A stretch of 64,000 nt of DNA from Bacillota bacterium (GTDB lineage Bacteria > Bacillota > Clostridia > DSM-8532), in assembly GCA_022702935.2 (NCBI GenBank), contig JAKIML020000092.1:1-64000 (forward strand), in the 5' to 3' direction. Both the position numbers and the translations under genes were made by a program. This document shows positions 27,457 through 35,585 of the stretch, piece after piece. The notes below the pieces were generated by a model, which was not told the origin of the DNA, did no database searches, and saw only the letters and a program-made list of their open reading frames with translations. How positions within the stretch are numbered: the stretch's first letter is position 1; every line of letters starts with the position of its first letter.

Positions 27457-27458
27457 GA

Positions 27459-27490
27459 AAAAGTCTCAGAGATTTCAAATCCCTGAGACT
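27459..27490. terminator. Bidirectional terminator between HD-GYP gene and korC
   Basis: AAAGTCTCAG and CTGAGACTTT form a near-perfect stem with T runs on both strands, between the convergent ends of the two genes. Confidence 0.85.
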
Positions 27491-27496
27491 TTTATT

Positions 27497-28030
27497 TTAA
27501 TAGTTCATTCCCGTCTTAAAGACTTCCATCTCCTCGGGTATCATATGATGCTTCCGCTTGGGAAGAATACCATAGAGCGCCTTTTCAAAGCTTTCCACAC
27601 CGAAGCATTGGGTCTCCTTAACCAGCTTGCCTAAAAGATAGATGTTGGAGTAGGTCTTATTCCCTACCTCATTGGCAAGCTGAGTTGCAGGAATTTCAAT
27701 GACCTTGATATCGGTCCTGGAAGGCTTCTTCAGTACAAGAGAGCTGTCGGTGATAAGAAGGCCGCCGGGCTTCAGCCACTTCTCAAACTTCTCCAGCGAA
27801 GGATTATTCATAACGATAAGGGCTGAGCAGGAGTTGAGCACGGGGGATGCAATGGCTTCATCGGAGATAACCACCATGCAATTCGCTGTTCCGCCCCTCA
27901 TCTCGGGACCATAGGAAGGGAGAAAGGAAACCTCCTTGTCCTCCAGCATACCCGCATAGGCTAATAACCTTCCTGCTGAAAGCACACCCTGACCACCAAA
28001 ACCTGCAATAATGATTTCATGAAGCAACAT
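27497..28030 (-). CDS. korC: 2-oxoacid:ferredoxin oxidoreductase gamma subunit
   Basis: The 177-residue subunit begins LLHEIIIAGFGGQGVLSAGRLLAYAG, the glycine-rich signature of the gamma domain, followed by SYGPEMRGGTANCMVVIS. With alpha, beta and ferredoxin-like subunits it forms a CoA-acylating enzyme that oxidises 2-oxoglutarate or branched 2-oxoacids and reduces ferredoxin. Order in the operon is ferredoxin-alpha-beta-gamma. The acid specificity cannot be assigned from sequence alone, so the symbol is provisional. Confidence 0.9.
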   Translation of the reverse strand: MLLHEIIIAGFGGQGVLSAGRLLAYAGMLEDKEVSFLPSYGPEMRGGTANCMVVISDEAIASPVLNSCSALIVMNNPSLEKFEKWLKPGGLLITDSSLVLKKPSRTDIKVIEIPATQLANEVGNKTYSNIYLLGKLVKETQCFGVESFEKALYGILPKRKHHMIPEEMEVFKTGMNY

Positions 28031-28033
28031 AGA

Positions 28034-28360
28034 CTAAACCTCCAAATCTGCACCGACAAAAACGCCGAGCGGATAATGCGGAATGAGTTCTCTTTCTACA
28101 CGCTTAAGGGCCTCAATAGGATCAAGCCCCCAGTTGGTCGGGCAGGTCGATAAAATCTCGACCATGGAAAAGCCCTTTCCGGCCAATTGGACCTTAAAGG
28201 CCTTCTTAACAGCTTCCTTGGCCTTCCTGATATGCTTAATATCGTGCAGGGAAACTCTTTCAATGTAGGCGGGCCCTTCAAGGGTTGCCAGCATTTCCGA
28301 AACTCTGATGGGATAGCCATGATCCTTGGCGTTTCTGCCAAAGGGTGATGTGGTGGTCAC
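28034..28360 (-). CDS. korB: 2-oxoacid:ferredoxin oxidoreductase beta subunit, C-terminal piece of a split gene
   Basis: This 108-codon frame begins [24 protein letters not shown] and continues the beta subunit exactly where the N-terminal piece ends. Intact homologues read ...[17 protein letters not shown]; here the bases for PGQ plus one more are absent, a 10-base deletion that shifts the frame. The C-terminal frame opens with GTG overlapping the TGA of the first piece (GTGA, 28357-28360), so translational coupling into a second polypeptide is conceivable. It could also be a pseudogene or a sequence error. Confidence 0.75.
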   Translation of the reverse strand: MTTTSPFGRNAKDHGYPIRVSEMLATLEGPAYIERVSLHDIKHIRKAKEAVKKAFKVQLAGKGFSMVEILSTCPTNWGLDPIEALKRVERELIPHYPLGVFVGADLEV

Positions 28361-28770
28361 AGGGTTGTAGGTGCCATCTGGCCCGAGGTCATCCCATAAA
28401 TGGTGTTGTTGATAAAGATGACGGTGATGTTCTCTCCCCTGGCTGCAGCATGAACAATTTCTGCTGTACCAATAGCGGCAAGGTCGCCATCACCCTGATA
28501 GGTAAAGACCACATTTTCGGGTAAACTGCGTTTTACGCCGGTGGCCACAGCAGGAGCACGGCCATGGGCGGCCTGAATCATATCACAATTAAAGTACAGA
28601 TAATTATTATAAGAGCAACCAACCGGAGAAACACCAATGGTTTTACCCTCTATGCCCAGTTCATCAATGGCCTCTGCGACGAGACGATGGGAGATACCAT
28701 GGGTGCAGCCGGGACAATAATGCAAGGGCACATCGACTAATGCATGGGGGGCTTTAAATACTACTGCCAT
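28357..28770 (-). CDS. korB: 2-oxoacid:ferredoxin oxidoreductase beta subunit, N-terminal piece of a split gene
   Basis: The 137-residue piece contains the thiamine-diphosphate site: [18 protein letters not shown], then [41 protein letters not shown], that is the GDG...NN motif that binds Mg-TPP. It stops at TGA (28357-28359) just after PTTL. About 108 residues of the family's C-terminal part follow in another frame. GMTSGQ differs from the common GMTGGQ. The start follows GGAGAG. Whether an active enzyme is made depends on how the break is resolved. Confidence 0.75.
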   Translation of the reverse strand: MAVVFKAPHALVDVPLHYCPGCTHGISHRLVAEAIDELGIEGKTIGVSPVGCSYNNYLYFNCDMIQAAHGRAPAVATGVKRSLPENVVFTYQGDGDLAAIGTAEIVHAAARGENITVIFINNTIYGMTSGQMAPTTL

Positions 28771-28790
28771 TTACAACTCTCCTCTCTATC

Positions 28791-29849
28791 CTATCTTCCC
28801 AGTATTTCTTTGACCTTTGACAGGACATTGTCCACGGTGGGAATCATTCCGCCCATTCTTCCTGTGAAGTAGACGGGCTTTCTGCCGTTGGACGCAAGTT
28901 TGACGTCTTCAACCATCTGTCCTGCGCTCATTTCAACAGTGAGGAAGGCCTTAGGGATATTTACAACCTTTTCGAAGCCTTCCACCGGGAAGGGCCAAAG
29001 CGTGATAGGACGCAGAAGCCCCAGCTTAATCCCCTGGGCCTGGGCTTCCTTAATAACGCCCTTGCAGATACGCGCTACAGAGCCATAGGCCACAAGGATG
29101 ATATCCGCATCCTCACAATTATAAAGCTCATAGCGCTGCTCATTTTCAATGATGGCCTGATATTTCTTCTGATATCTTAAATTCCATTGCTCAAGAACAG
29201 CAGGGTCAATATGAATGGAGGTTATGGTATTATGCTCCCTCTTGTTCTCATGACCGCAGGCCGCCCAGCTCTTATCACTGGACTCAATCTTTTCCTCATC
29301 GCGGAAATTAACGACTTCCATCATCTGACCCAGGACGCCGTCACCAAGGATCATGGTCAGAATCCGATAGCGATCAGCAATATTAAAGGCCTCCACTGTC
29401 AGCTCATAAAGTTCCTGAACACTGGCGGGAGCAAGCACCACCATATGGTAATCGCCATGACCGCCGCCCTTTGTGGCCTGGAAATAGTCGCTCTGGGAAG
29501 GCTGAATGCCGCCCAGACCCGGACCACCGCGCATAATATTCACAATAACTGCCGGAAGCTCAGCGCCCGAAGCATAGGAAATACCTTCCTGCTTTAAGCT
29601 GATTCCTGGACTGGAAGAGGATGTCATGACACGCTTGCCGGTACTGGCAGCGCCATACACCATATTGATGGCCGAAACCTCGCTTTCAGCCTGAAGAAAT
29701 ACACCGCCCACTTCGGGCATTCTCTTGGCCATATAATGTGCTATCTCAGTCTGAGGCGTAATGGGATAGCCGAAATAATGGCGGCATCCTGCACGCACAG
29801 CGGCCTCAGCAATGACCTCATTACCTTTCATTAGAAGCTTTTGACCCAT
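28791..29849 (-). CDS. korA: 2-oxoacid:ferredoxin oxidoreductase alpha subunit (VorB/KorA type)
   Basis: The 352-residue subunit has the pyrimidine-binding domain (MKGNEVIAEAAVRAGCRHYFGYPITPQTEIAHYMA, ESEVSAINMVYGAASTGKRVMTSSSSPGISL) and the following IMRGGPGLGGIQPSQSDYFQ stretch, then the C-terminal transketolase-like domain (VAYGSVARICKGVIKEA). It pairs with the beta subunit to form the TPP-dependent core. It lies between the ferredoxin subunit gene and the split beta gene, with GGAGGA before its start. The group includes enzymes for 2-oxoglutarate and 3-methyl-2-oxobutanoate. Confidence 0.92.
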   Translation of the reverse strand: MGQKLLMKGNEVIAEAAVRAGCRHYFGYPITPQTEIAHYMAKRMPEVGGVFLQAESEVSAINMVYGAASTGKRVMTSSSSPGISLKQEGISYASGAELPAVIVNIMRGGPGLGGIQPSQSDYFQATKGGGHGDYHMVVLAPASVQELYELTVEAFNIADRYRILTMILGDGVLGQMMEVVNFRDEEKIESSDKSWAACGHENKREHNTITSIHIDPAVLEQWNLRYQKKYQAIIENEQRYELYNCEDADIILVAYGSVARICKGVIKEAQAQGIKLGLLRPITLWPFPVEGFEKVVNIPKAFLTVEMSAGQMVEDVKLASNGRKPVYFTGRMGGMIPTVDNVLSKVKEILGR

Positions 29850-29865
29850 TGAAGCTTCCTCCTTC

Positions 29866-30072
29866 TTACTTCTCTACTTCTATGACGCAATCGGGGCATA
29901 TGGTTGCACAAAAGGCACAGCCGATGCATAGGCTCATATCGGTTACCTCAGCCGGATAATACCCCTTTGCATTAAGCTTTTCCGGGTTTTCACGAATGAT
30001 TTTCTTCGGACAAACACTGATGCAAAGGCCGCATCCCTTGCATCGCTCCTCCCTGAAAGTCACTTTTGCCAT
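29866..30072 (-). CDS. korD: 4Fe-4S ferredoxin subunit of the 2-oxoacid oxidoreductase
   Basis: The 68-residue protein has two [4Fe-4S] sites, CKGCGLCISVCP and CIGCAFCATICP, separated by about 30 residues. As first gene of the operon, 16 bases before the alpha subunit, it is the electron-accepting delta subunit. The second site has Phe-Ala in place of Gly, a normal variation. Confidence 0.92.
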   Translation of the reverse strand: MAKVTFREERCKGCGLCISVCPKKIIRENPEKLNAKGYYPAEVTDMSLCIGCAFCATICPDCVIEVEK

Positions 30073-30127
30073 ACTGCTACTCCTTCAATTCAATTTGCTG
30101 GCTTTCGTTAGCACTTCTTGCAAACAC

Positions 30128-30164
30128 ATGCATAAAGCTACTGATTTTCTGTATGTTTATGCAT
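30128..30164. promoter_or_regulatory. Inverted repeat in the kor leader, possible operator
   Basis: ATGCATAAA (30128-30136) and TTTATGCAT (30156-30164) are perfect 9-bp arms with a 19-base spacer, lying between the predicted kor promoter and korD. There is no T run, so it is not a terminator. Confidence 0.4.
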
Positions 30165-30178
30165 AATCACTTTAAATA

Positions 30179-30207
30179 AGTTTAAAACTAATTTCTTCCC
30201 TTGTCAA
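30179..30207 (-). promoter_or_regulatory. Promoter of the korDABC-type operon
   Basis: On the minus strand TTGACA (30202-30207) is followed after exactly 17 bases by TAAACT (30179-30184), about 100 bases upstream of the korD start. Confidence 0.65.
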
Positions 30208-30278
30208 CAAATTCGCATGTCGGCGAACATTGTGAAATTCCTATTGTATCAAGGCTTTCAAGTCGATTATGCCCGATG

Positions 30279-30320
30279 TAAAAAAACAGAGAGCCCCTCA
30301 TGGAATGAAGGGGCTCTCCG
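30279..30320 (-). terminator. Intrinsic terminator after the SLH-domain gene
   Basis: GAGAGCCCCT and AGGGGCTCTC form a 10-bp GC-rich stem; on the minus strand it is followed by a run of seven T after a short GT step. Confidence 0.9.
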
Positions 30321-30345
30321 GTTAATCATGCAACTTACAAATCAA

Positions 30346-31809
30346 TTACTTGTAAACATTATAGGTTCTGCTCGCCATGATAATGGCCGCCTCTCTGGAT
30401 GCCATGCCATAGCCTGCCGCTTCCTGAGCAGAAGTTGTGGCCTTGGGCATAAAGTATCCCCTGGAATCTCCCTTAATGATTCCCAGCTTAAACATGAACT
30501 TAGTGGCCTCGACGGCAAAGTCAGAGATATCCTTTTGATCGGGGAAATCCTTGACGCCTGCAATGCTGAAATCGCTATCGGGGCTGATAAGTTTGATGGT
30601 TCTGAACAGCATGGTGGCCACCTGTTCGCGGTTAATCAGCGTATTGGGTTCAAAGGGGATATTGGAGGTCCCCACCTTGGTTCCCTTGGTGATACCCAGG
30701 GCATAGGCCTTTAAAATTTGAGGGTTATTGGTATCGTTTAAGGGATTGGGAGAAACAGGCTCAGCAATCTTGCCTGTGGCCTTTTCATAAAGGAGAACGG
30801 CCAGCTCTGCAAATTCCTCACGGGTGATGGGTTTGGTCAGATCCTTGCCCTTAAGGATATCGGGCACCAAACCATTGTCGAAGGCCTCCTGGAGCTCAGC
30901 CTTGGCCCATTCACTGGCTGTCATACCAATGGATACTGTATTGGAGAAGCTGGAATACACCGGAGTACCATCAGTGGGTTCATAGGCATAGAGTATTCTG
31001 AAATAGTAGGTGTTCTCTTCAATGACAATCTTGTCTACCATATCCTTTTCAATGGGATCAAAGTCGATTTTGCTGTCAAAGAGATAGCCTCCCCACCAGG
31101 CATGGCTGGTGGTTTCAGAGAACCACTTTTCATTGCCGACCTTAAAGTCAATCTTAAATACGATGGGCAGCTTTTCATTGACCTTGGATACCGAAGCGGG
31201 ATTGCTCCAGGTCAGGTGGAAATAAGGCCTTCCACTGCTGTTCTTCTTAAGCTCAACCTTAAGATTTGCTGGCGCTTCCAGGGTCTTCGGCACCTCAACG
31301 TCGGCACCCTTCCCGACTGTGGTCTCATTGGAAAAAGGCGAAACAATGAAATTCTCACTGCTGCTGTCATAGGGTGCAAAAGCAAACCTGACTCTGAAGG
31401 AATAGGAATTGTTCACAAAATCAAAATCGGTGGCCTCCCCTAAGTGCCAGTATACAAAGAAGAGCTCTGTGACATTATCAACATCAATCTTGGCATTTCC
31501 AACATAACCATAGGCATTGTTTTGCTCGGCCAAACCAAGAACGGTTTCGTTGATAGCACCATCAAAATGCCAGGGGCCATTGTTCTTTTTCCAGTCAACC
31601 ACATAAAAAATTTCGCCGTCATTATCCTCCGCAAGTGCCAATATACTCTGAGGAATCTTGAAGCGAAGCAGGATTTGATTATCATCATTGATTCGGGCAA
31701 CAGCATTCTGCGGGGCTTCTAAAGCTGTCGGGACCTGAGCAAAGCTCATGACAGTGGACGACACCAACATCAGCAGGGCCATCAGTAAAGCAATCATTCT
31801 TTTTTTCAT
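30346..31809 (-). CDS. Exported S-layer-homology (SLH) domain protein
   Basis: The 487-residue protein starts with a clear Sec signal peptide (MKKRMIALLMALLMLVSSTVMSFAQ). Residues 30-320 form two fibronectin-like or carbohydrate-binding-like halves sharing a pattern (WKKNNGPWHFDGAI and VGNEKWFSETTSHAWWGGYL, both ending FRxxYAxxP...SxFSN). Residues 320-487 hold SLH repeats (TREEFAELAVLLYEKATG, INREQVATMLFRTI, FMPKATTSAQEAAGYGM) that anchor to the cell-wall polymer. The internal repeat suggests duplication. The ligand is unknown. Confidence 0.85.
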   Translation of the reverse strand: MKKRMIALLMALLMLVSSTVMSFAQVPTALEAPQNAVARINDDNQILLRFKIPQSILALAEDNDGEIFYVVDWKKNNGPWHFDGAINETVLGLAEQNNAYGYVGNAKIDVDNVTELFFVYWHLGEATDFDFVNNSYSFRVRFAFAPYDSSSENFIVSPFSNETTVGKGADVEVPKTLEAPANLKVELKKNSSGRPYFHLTWSNPASVSKVNEKLPIVFKIDFKVGNEKWFSETTSHAWWGGYLFDSKIDFDPIEKDMVDKIVIEENTYYFRILYAYEPTDGTPVYSSFSNTVSIGMTASEWAKAELQEAFDNGLVPDILKGKDLTKPITREEFAELAVLLYEKATGKIAEPVSPNPLNDTNNPQILKAYALGITKGTKVGTSNIPFEPNTLINREQVATMLFRTIKLISPDSDFSIAGVKDFPDQKDISDFAVEATKFMFKLGIIKGDSRGYFMPKATTSAQEAAGYGMASREAAIIMASRTYNVYK

Positions 31810-31926
31810 ACATCATCCTCCATCTCGTTGTTATTTGACATGGGAGCCAAGCAATCATTACAACATATCGCGCATTTAAATATTACCAAATAATACTGGG
31901 GCAAACTCGCGAAAATGGGCATAAAT

Positions 31927-31963
31927 AAAAAGCCAGCAAGATTTCATGTCGAATTCTTGCTGG
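31927..31963 (-). terminator. Intrinsic terminator after the P-loop ATPase gene
   Basis: CCAGCAAGA and TTCTTGCTGG pair with a 13-15 base loop; on the minus strand CTTTTTATT follows. Confidence 0.75.
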
Positions 31964-31992
31964 TTTGTTAATACCATAACAGACGGATAGGG

Positions 31993-32685
31993 TCAGAAAG
32001 GCAGGAGGATGTTTTTCTTAAGGACAAAGACAGGATGATCCAGGCGGGAGGCCAATTCCCCCTCCAGTCCTTCCATCACGCAGGTGGCCGCCAAAGGGAT
32101 TCCTGTTTCACGGGATATTTCCTTTGCCAGCTCCAGCCCATAAAGTACATCATTGACGGTGGTTTCACTTAAGTAATGGGTGTTGTTTATCAGCCTGGTC
32201 ACCTTTTGACGGGAAGCCGCCTCAATCTCACGGATATAGTTCAGAGTTTCGTTAAGCTCACGGGTAAGGGGTCTTGCACGATTGAAAACAAAGAACATAT
32301 CATAGTCGTCCTGCGGAATATCCAGATGATATCGCCCCAAAACCCGAGCACCGTCCTCGTCGCCCCCCACGTCCAGAATCACGTGCCGCTCCTTGCTGCG
32401 TAAAGCAGTAGAAACTTCGGGGACCAGCGCCGGGACATCCACATTGGTATTGGCAAACAGGGGCGCAGCCACTTTTATGCCCAGGGCCTCAAGGGCATTC
32501 CTGGCGTCAATGCTCCTGAAAAAGGGATTAACAATATCCATGTCAGCCATAAGAACATCCTGATGGGTTTGCCCTATTAATACAGCAGCATTGACCGAGA
32601 TTTCGGACTTTCCGCTGCCGTAATGGCCGCAAAAGATGTTGACGCGCTTAGTAAAGGTCAGCTTGTCCTCATTCCTTGATGGCAT
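31993..32685 (-). CDS. MinD/ParA-like P-loop ATPase of unknown function
   Basis: About 230 residues with an N-terminal P-loop GHYGSGKSE (about residues 20-28), the DMDIVNPFFRSID switch region, and VILDVGGDEDGARVLG, resembling the Walker B of SIMIBI ATPases. No membrane-targeting helix or second Lys of classical deviant Walker A is evident. It overlaps the fumarase beta-subunit gene by 17 bases, implying coupled expression. ATPases of this type could act in Fe-S or corrinoid enzyme assembly; that is inference only. Confidence 0.75.
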   Translation of the reverse strand: MPSRNEDKLTFTKRVNIFCGHYGSGKSEISVNAAVLIGQTHQDVLMADMDIVNPFFRSIDARNALEALGIKVAAPLFANTNVDVPALVPEVSTALRSKERHVILDVGGDEDGARVLGRYHLDIPQDDYDMFFVFNRARPLTRELNETLNYIREIEAASRQKVTRLINNTHYLSETTVNDVLYGLELAKEISRETGIPLAATCVMEGLEGELASRLDHPVFVLKKNILLPF

Positions 32686-33223
32686 ACATTTCACGCCCTT
32701 CCTTGTATCTGTCCCTCCCTGTTGCATCAATGATCACCACACAGGGGAGATTCTCGATCTCCAGCTTTCGAATGGCTTCAGTACCAAGATCCTCGAAGGC
32801 AATAACCTCTTCCTTCTTGATACATGAGGAGATAAGAGCGCCTGCGCCGCCAGTGGCACCAAAATAGATGGCACCATGTTCTTTGATGGCCTCAATGACC
32901 CCATCGCTGCGCAGCCCCTTGCCAATCATCCCTTTAAGCCCCAGTGCTATGAGCTCGGGCGCGTAAGCATCCATTCTGCCGCTGGTGGTAGGGCCTGCTG
33001 AACCGATAACCTTACCTTCCGGGGCCGGGCAGGGCCCTACATAATAAATAACCTGTCCTCTGATATCAAATGGGAGGGGCTTTCCCTGGCGGATAAGCTC
33101 AATCATGCGCTTATGGGCCGCATCCCTCCCTGTATAGACTGTGCCCGACAGAAGCACCTCTTCCCCCGCCTTCAAATCGCGAATCACTTCGTCGGTTAAC
33201 GGTGTTTTCACATGCTTTGCCAT
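32669..33223 (-). CDS. Fe-S type fumarate hydratase/tartrate dehydratase, beta subunit
   Basis: The 184-residue protein matches the C-terminal (beta) domain of class I fumarases: LKAGEEVLLSGTVYTGRDAAHKRM, YYVGPCPAPEGKVIGSAGPTTSGRMD, LGLKGMIGKG and YFGATGGAGALIS. This subunit works only with an alpha subunit carrying the [4Fe-4S] cluster. The neighbour upstream is a methyltransferase, so the alpha partner is not where it is usually found. The length is normal for a stand-alone beta subunit. Confidence 0.88.
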   Translation of the reverse strand: MAKHVKTPLTDEVIRDLKAGEEVLLSGTVYTGRDAAHKRMIELIRQGKPLPFDIRGQVIYYVGPCPAPEGKVIGSAGPTTSGRMDAYAPELIALGLKGMIGKGLRSDGVIEAIKEHGAIYFGATGGAGALISSCIKKEEVIAFEDLGTEAIRKLEIENLPCVVIIDATGRDRYKEGREMYAIKE

Positions 33224-33237
33224 CCATCCTCATCCTT

Positions 33238-33993
33238 TCACTGCTTCTCGTTCTCGGTCTGTCCATAGATGCGCTGTGTCTCAGGGGTATATTGACCGTT
33301 CTTATTATAAATTACAAGCTGGGGCATGATGACGAGCCCCGGCTTTCCGTTTTTGATTCCTTTGATCAGAATTAGTGAGGGCGCATCCCCTTCCCGGGGG
33401 CTGACCATTCTTAGTATCTTAGGCTCTATCTTTAGCCTTCTCATCCCTTCCATAATATCGGTCAGGCGATCGGGACGATGGACCATATAGAACTCTCCCT
33501 GGGGCTTGAGCATTCTGGCCCCATTTTTAAGCACATCTTCGAGGGTGCAATAGAGCTCATGGCGGGCAATGGCCTTACTGTCATGGGGATTCTTAAGTCC
33601 GCTTCCCACTGGGGTATAGGGCGGATTGGTCACCACCACGTCATAGGTTGCAGCACCTAAAAGGGATGTGACATTTTTTATATCGCCCTCTACAATCTCA
33701 ATGCGATGGGCTAAGCCATTCCCCTCCACACTTCTTCTGGCCATGGCGGCGATGTCGGCCTGGATTTCCAGTCCCGTAATCCAGGAGGCCTCGGTTTTAG
33801 CCGCAATGAGTAAGGGAAGGATCCCTGTGCCCGTTCCCATATCCAGCACCCGCTGATTCCGTTTGACCTTGACAAAATGGGAAAGGAGAATGGCATCCAC
33901 ACCAAAACGAAAGGCTTCCTTCTTCTGAATAATGAAGAGTTCCTTAATCTGAAGATCTTCCAGGGTTTCATCGGGAAAAACCGTAAAAGCCAT
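33238..33993 (-). CDS. TrmN6/YabB-type tRNA(Val) adenine-N6 methyltransferase
   Basis: The 251-residue SAM-dependent methyltransferase has the motif VLDMGTGTGILPLLIA for SAM binding and NPPY (VVVTNPPYTPVGSG) characteristic of N6-adenine/glutamine methylation. The N-terminal IKELFIIQKKEAFRFGVDAILLSHF is the YabB/TrmN6 signature. In E. coli the enzyme modifies A37 of tRNA1Val. In Bacillus yabB lies in the tmk-holB-yaaT region, which occurs about 4 kb away here. Confidence 0.88.
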   Translation of the reverse strand: MAFTVFPDETLEDLQIKELFIIQKKEAFRFGVDAILLSHFVKVKRNQRVLDMGTGTGILPLLIAAKTEASWITGLEIQADIAAMARRSVEGNGLAHRIEIVEGDIKNVTSLLGAATYDVVVTNPPYTPVGSGLKNPHDSKAIARHELYCTLEDVLKNGARMLKPQGEFYMVHRPDRLTDIMEGMRRLKIEPKILRMVSPREGDAPSLILIKGIKNGKPGLVIMPQLVIYNKNGQYTPETQRIYGQTENEKQ

Positions 33994-34130
33994 GGTGCTG
34001 TTTTTCCCCTCCCATCATTCACACAATAAAAAATACCTAATAATGGCAGCAAAGACAAGAAAGAATTTGCGAACTACCTATTACATATATTTGGGCGTTA
34101 TTCATACTTCTAACCTGCAGCTTGTCTGCC

Positions 34131-35582
34131 TTATATATTCACTTTTTTCCAGAATGTCGGAGCAAATAATATAAGCAAAGGATATATTTCCAGTCTGCCA
34201 AACAGCATTGCAAATGACAGAACTAATTTGCTTAAGGCGGAATAATCTGCAAAGCTTCCAAATGGACCTGCCACTCCTAATCCGGGACCAACATTGCTAA
34301 TTGCAGCTGTTACAGTTGTAAAATTCGATACCATATCATAACCGTCAAGAGATATGAGCAAGAGTGCTACAGAAAAAATGACCATATAAATAAAGAAATA
34401 GGTCTTTACTCCTGAAATCCTGCTATCATCAACAGTCTTGCCGTTATATGTGATGTTATAGACCGATCTCGGATGGATTACTTTTCTGACCTCATGCTTC
34501 ACTGTTTTAAAAAGGAGCATACACCGGACACACTTGAGCCCGCCTGCAGTAGAACCTGCACTGCCGCCGATAAACATTAGCAATACCAGAATAGCTTTAC
34601 TGAATGAGGGCCACAGGTCAAAATTCGTCGAGGAAAAGCCCGTCGTTGTAATAATGGAGTTTACCTGGAAGAAGCTATGCCTTAAGCTCTCACCAATCGT
34701 GCTGAATACTGTTCCGCGCAAATTCCAGGTTATAAGGATAATGGCTGCTATTACCGTGAAGAAGTAAAACCGGAATTCCTCATCTTTTATTGCACTTTTC
34801 AGATTGCCCTTCAGGCTTTGATAGTAAAGTGTAAAATTCACCCCGAACACAAACATAAAGATACCAATGATGATCTCGAAGTAAATGTTATTGTATGCCC
34901 CAACACTCAGATTTCGGTTGGAGAAGCCCCCTGTTCCTGCTGTTGAGAAGGCATGGATCAGTGTATCGTAAAGGGGCATTCCGCCCAGCAGAAGGAGTAC
35001 AACCATGATGAGCGAAAGTCCCGCATACATAAGATAAAGAATCTTCGAGCTCTTCCCTATTCTAGGGACAAGCTTTCCGGGATCGGGACCAGGGCTTTCG
35101 GCTTTCATGATATGCGCAGTATTGGCGCCAGCCGCTGGAAGGACTGATATCATCATTACCAGAACGTCCATTCCTCCGACCCAGTTGGTAAAGCTCCTCC
35201 AAAACAGTATTCCTTTTGGAAGACCTTCTATCTCGCGAAGAATGGAAGAACCGGTAGTAGTAAAGCCCGATACCGTTTCAAAGAAGGCATCCACATAGGA
35301 AGGAATCGCTCCGCTGATAACATATGGCAGAGCACCAAAAACAGATACTAGTATCCAGCCCAAAGATACTATAGCGAAACCATCCCTAGCATAAAAAGTA
35401 TTATTTCTGCTAGGAATTTCGCTCATTATAAACCCTAAAACAGTAAGGAAAATAATAGATATGATGAAGGCCTTGGTATCATTCTGTTGGTTTATCAGAG
35501 AAACCACCAGGGAAGGTAACATACAACCTGCTTCCACCATGAGCAGATACCCAATTGTTTTTATGATCATCCTGATATTCAT
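34131..35582 (-). CDS. trkH: TrkH/KtrB family potassium-uptake channel subunit
   Basis: The 483-residue polytopic protein has the four-fold M1-P-M2 organisation of the SKT superfamily, with filter-like segments TVSGFTTTGSSIL, AFSTAGTGGFSN, ITTTGFSSTNF and AAISNVGPGLG. These glycine-containing loops form the potassium pathway. It is followed, in transcription order preceded, by trkA with a 3-base gap, so the regulatory ring and channel are made together. About ten hydrophobic segments are visible. Confidence 0.93.
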   Translation of the reverse strand: MNIRMIIKTIGYLLMVEAGCMLPSLVVSLINQQNDTKAFIISIIFLTVLGFIMSEIPSRNNTFYARDGFAIVSLGWILVSVFGALPYVISGAIPSYVDAFFETVSGFTTTGSSILREIEGLPKGILFWRSFTNWVGGMDVLVMMISVLPAAGANTAHIMKAESPGPDPGKLVPRIGKSSKILYLMYAGLSLIMVVLLLLGGMPLYDTLIHAFSTAGTGGFSNRNLSVGAYNNIYFEIIIGIFMFVFGVNFTLYYQSLKGNLKSAIKDEEFRFYFFTVIAAIILITWNLRGTVFSTIGESLRHSFFQVNSIITTTGFSSTNFDLWPSFSKAILVLLMFIGGSAGSTAGGLKCVRCMLLFKTVKHEVRKVIHPRSVYNITYNGKTVDDSRISGVKTYFFIYMVIFSVALLLISLDGYDMVSNFTTVTAAISNVGPGLGVAGPFGSFADYSALSKLVLSFAMLFGRLEIYPLLILFAPTFWKKVNI

Positions 35583-35585
35583 CGC

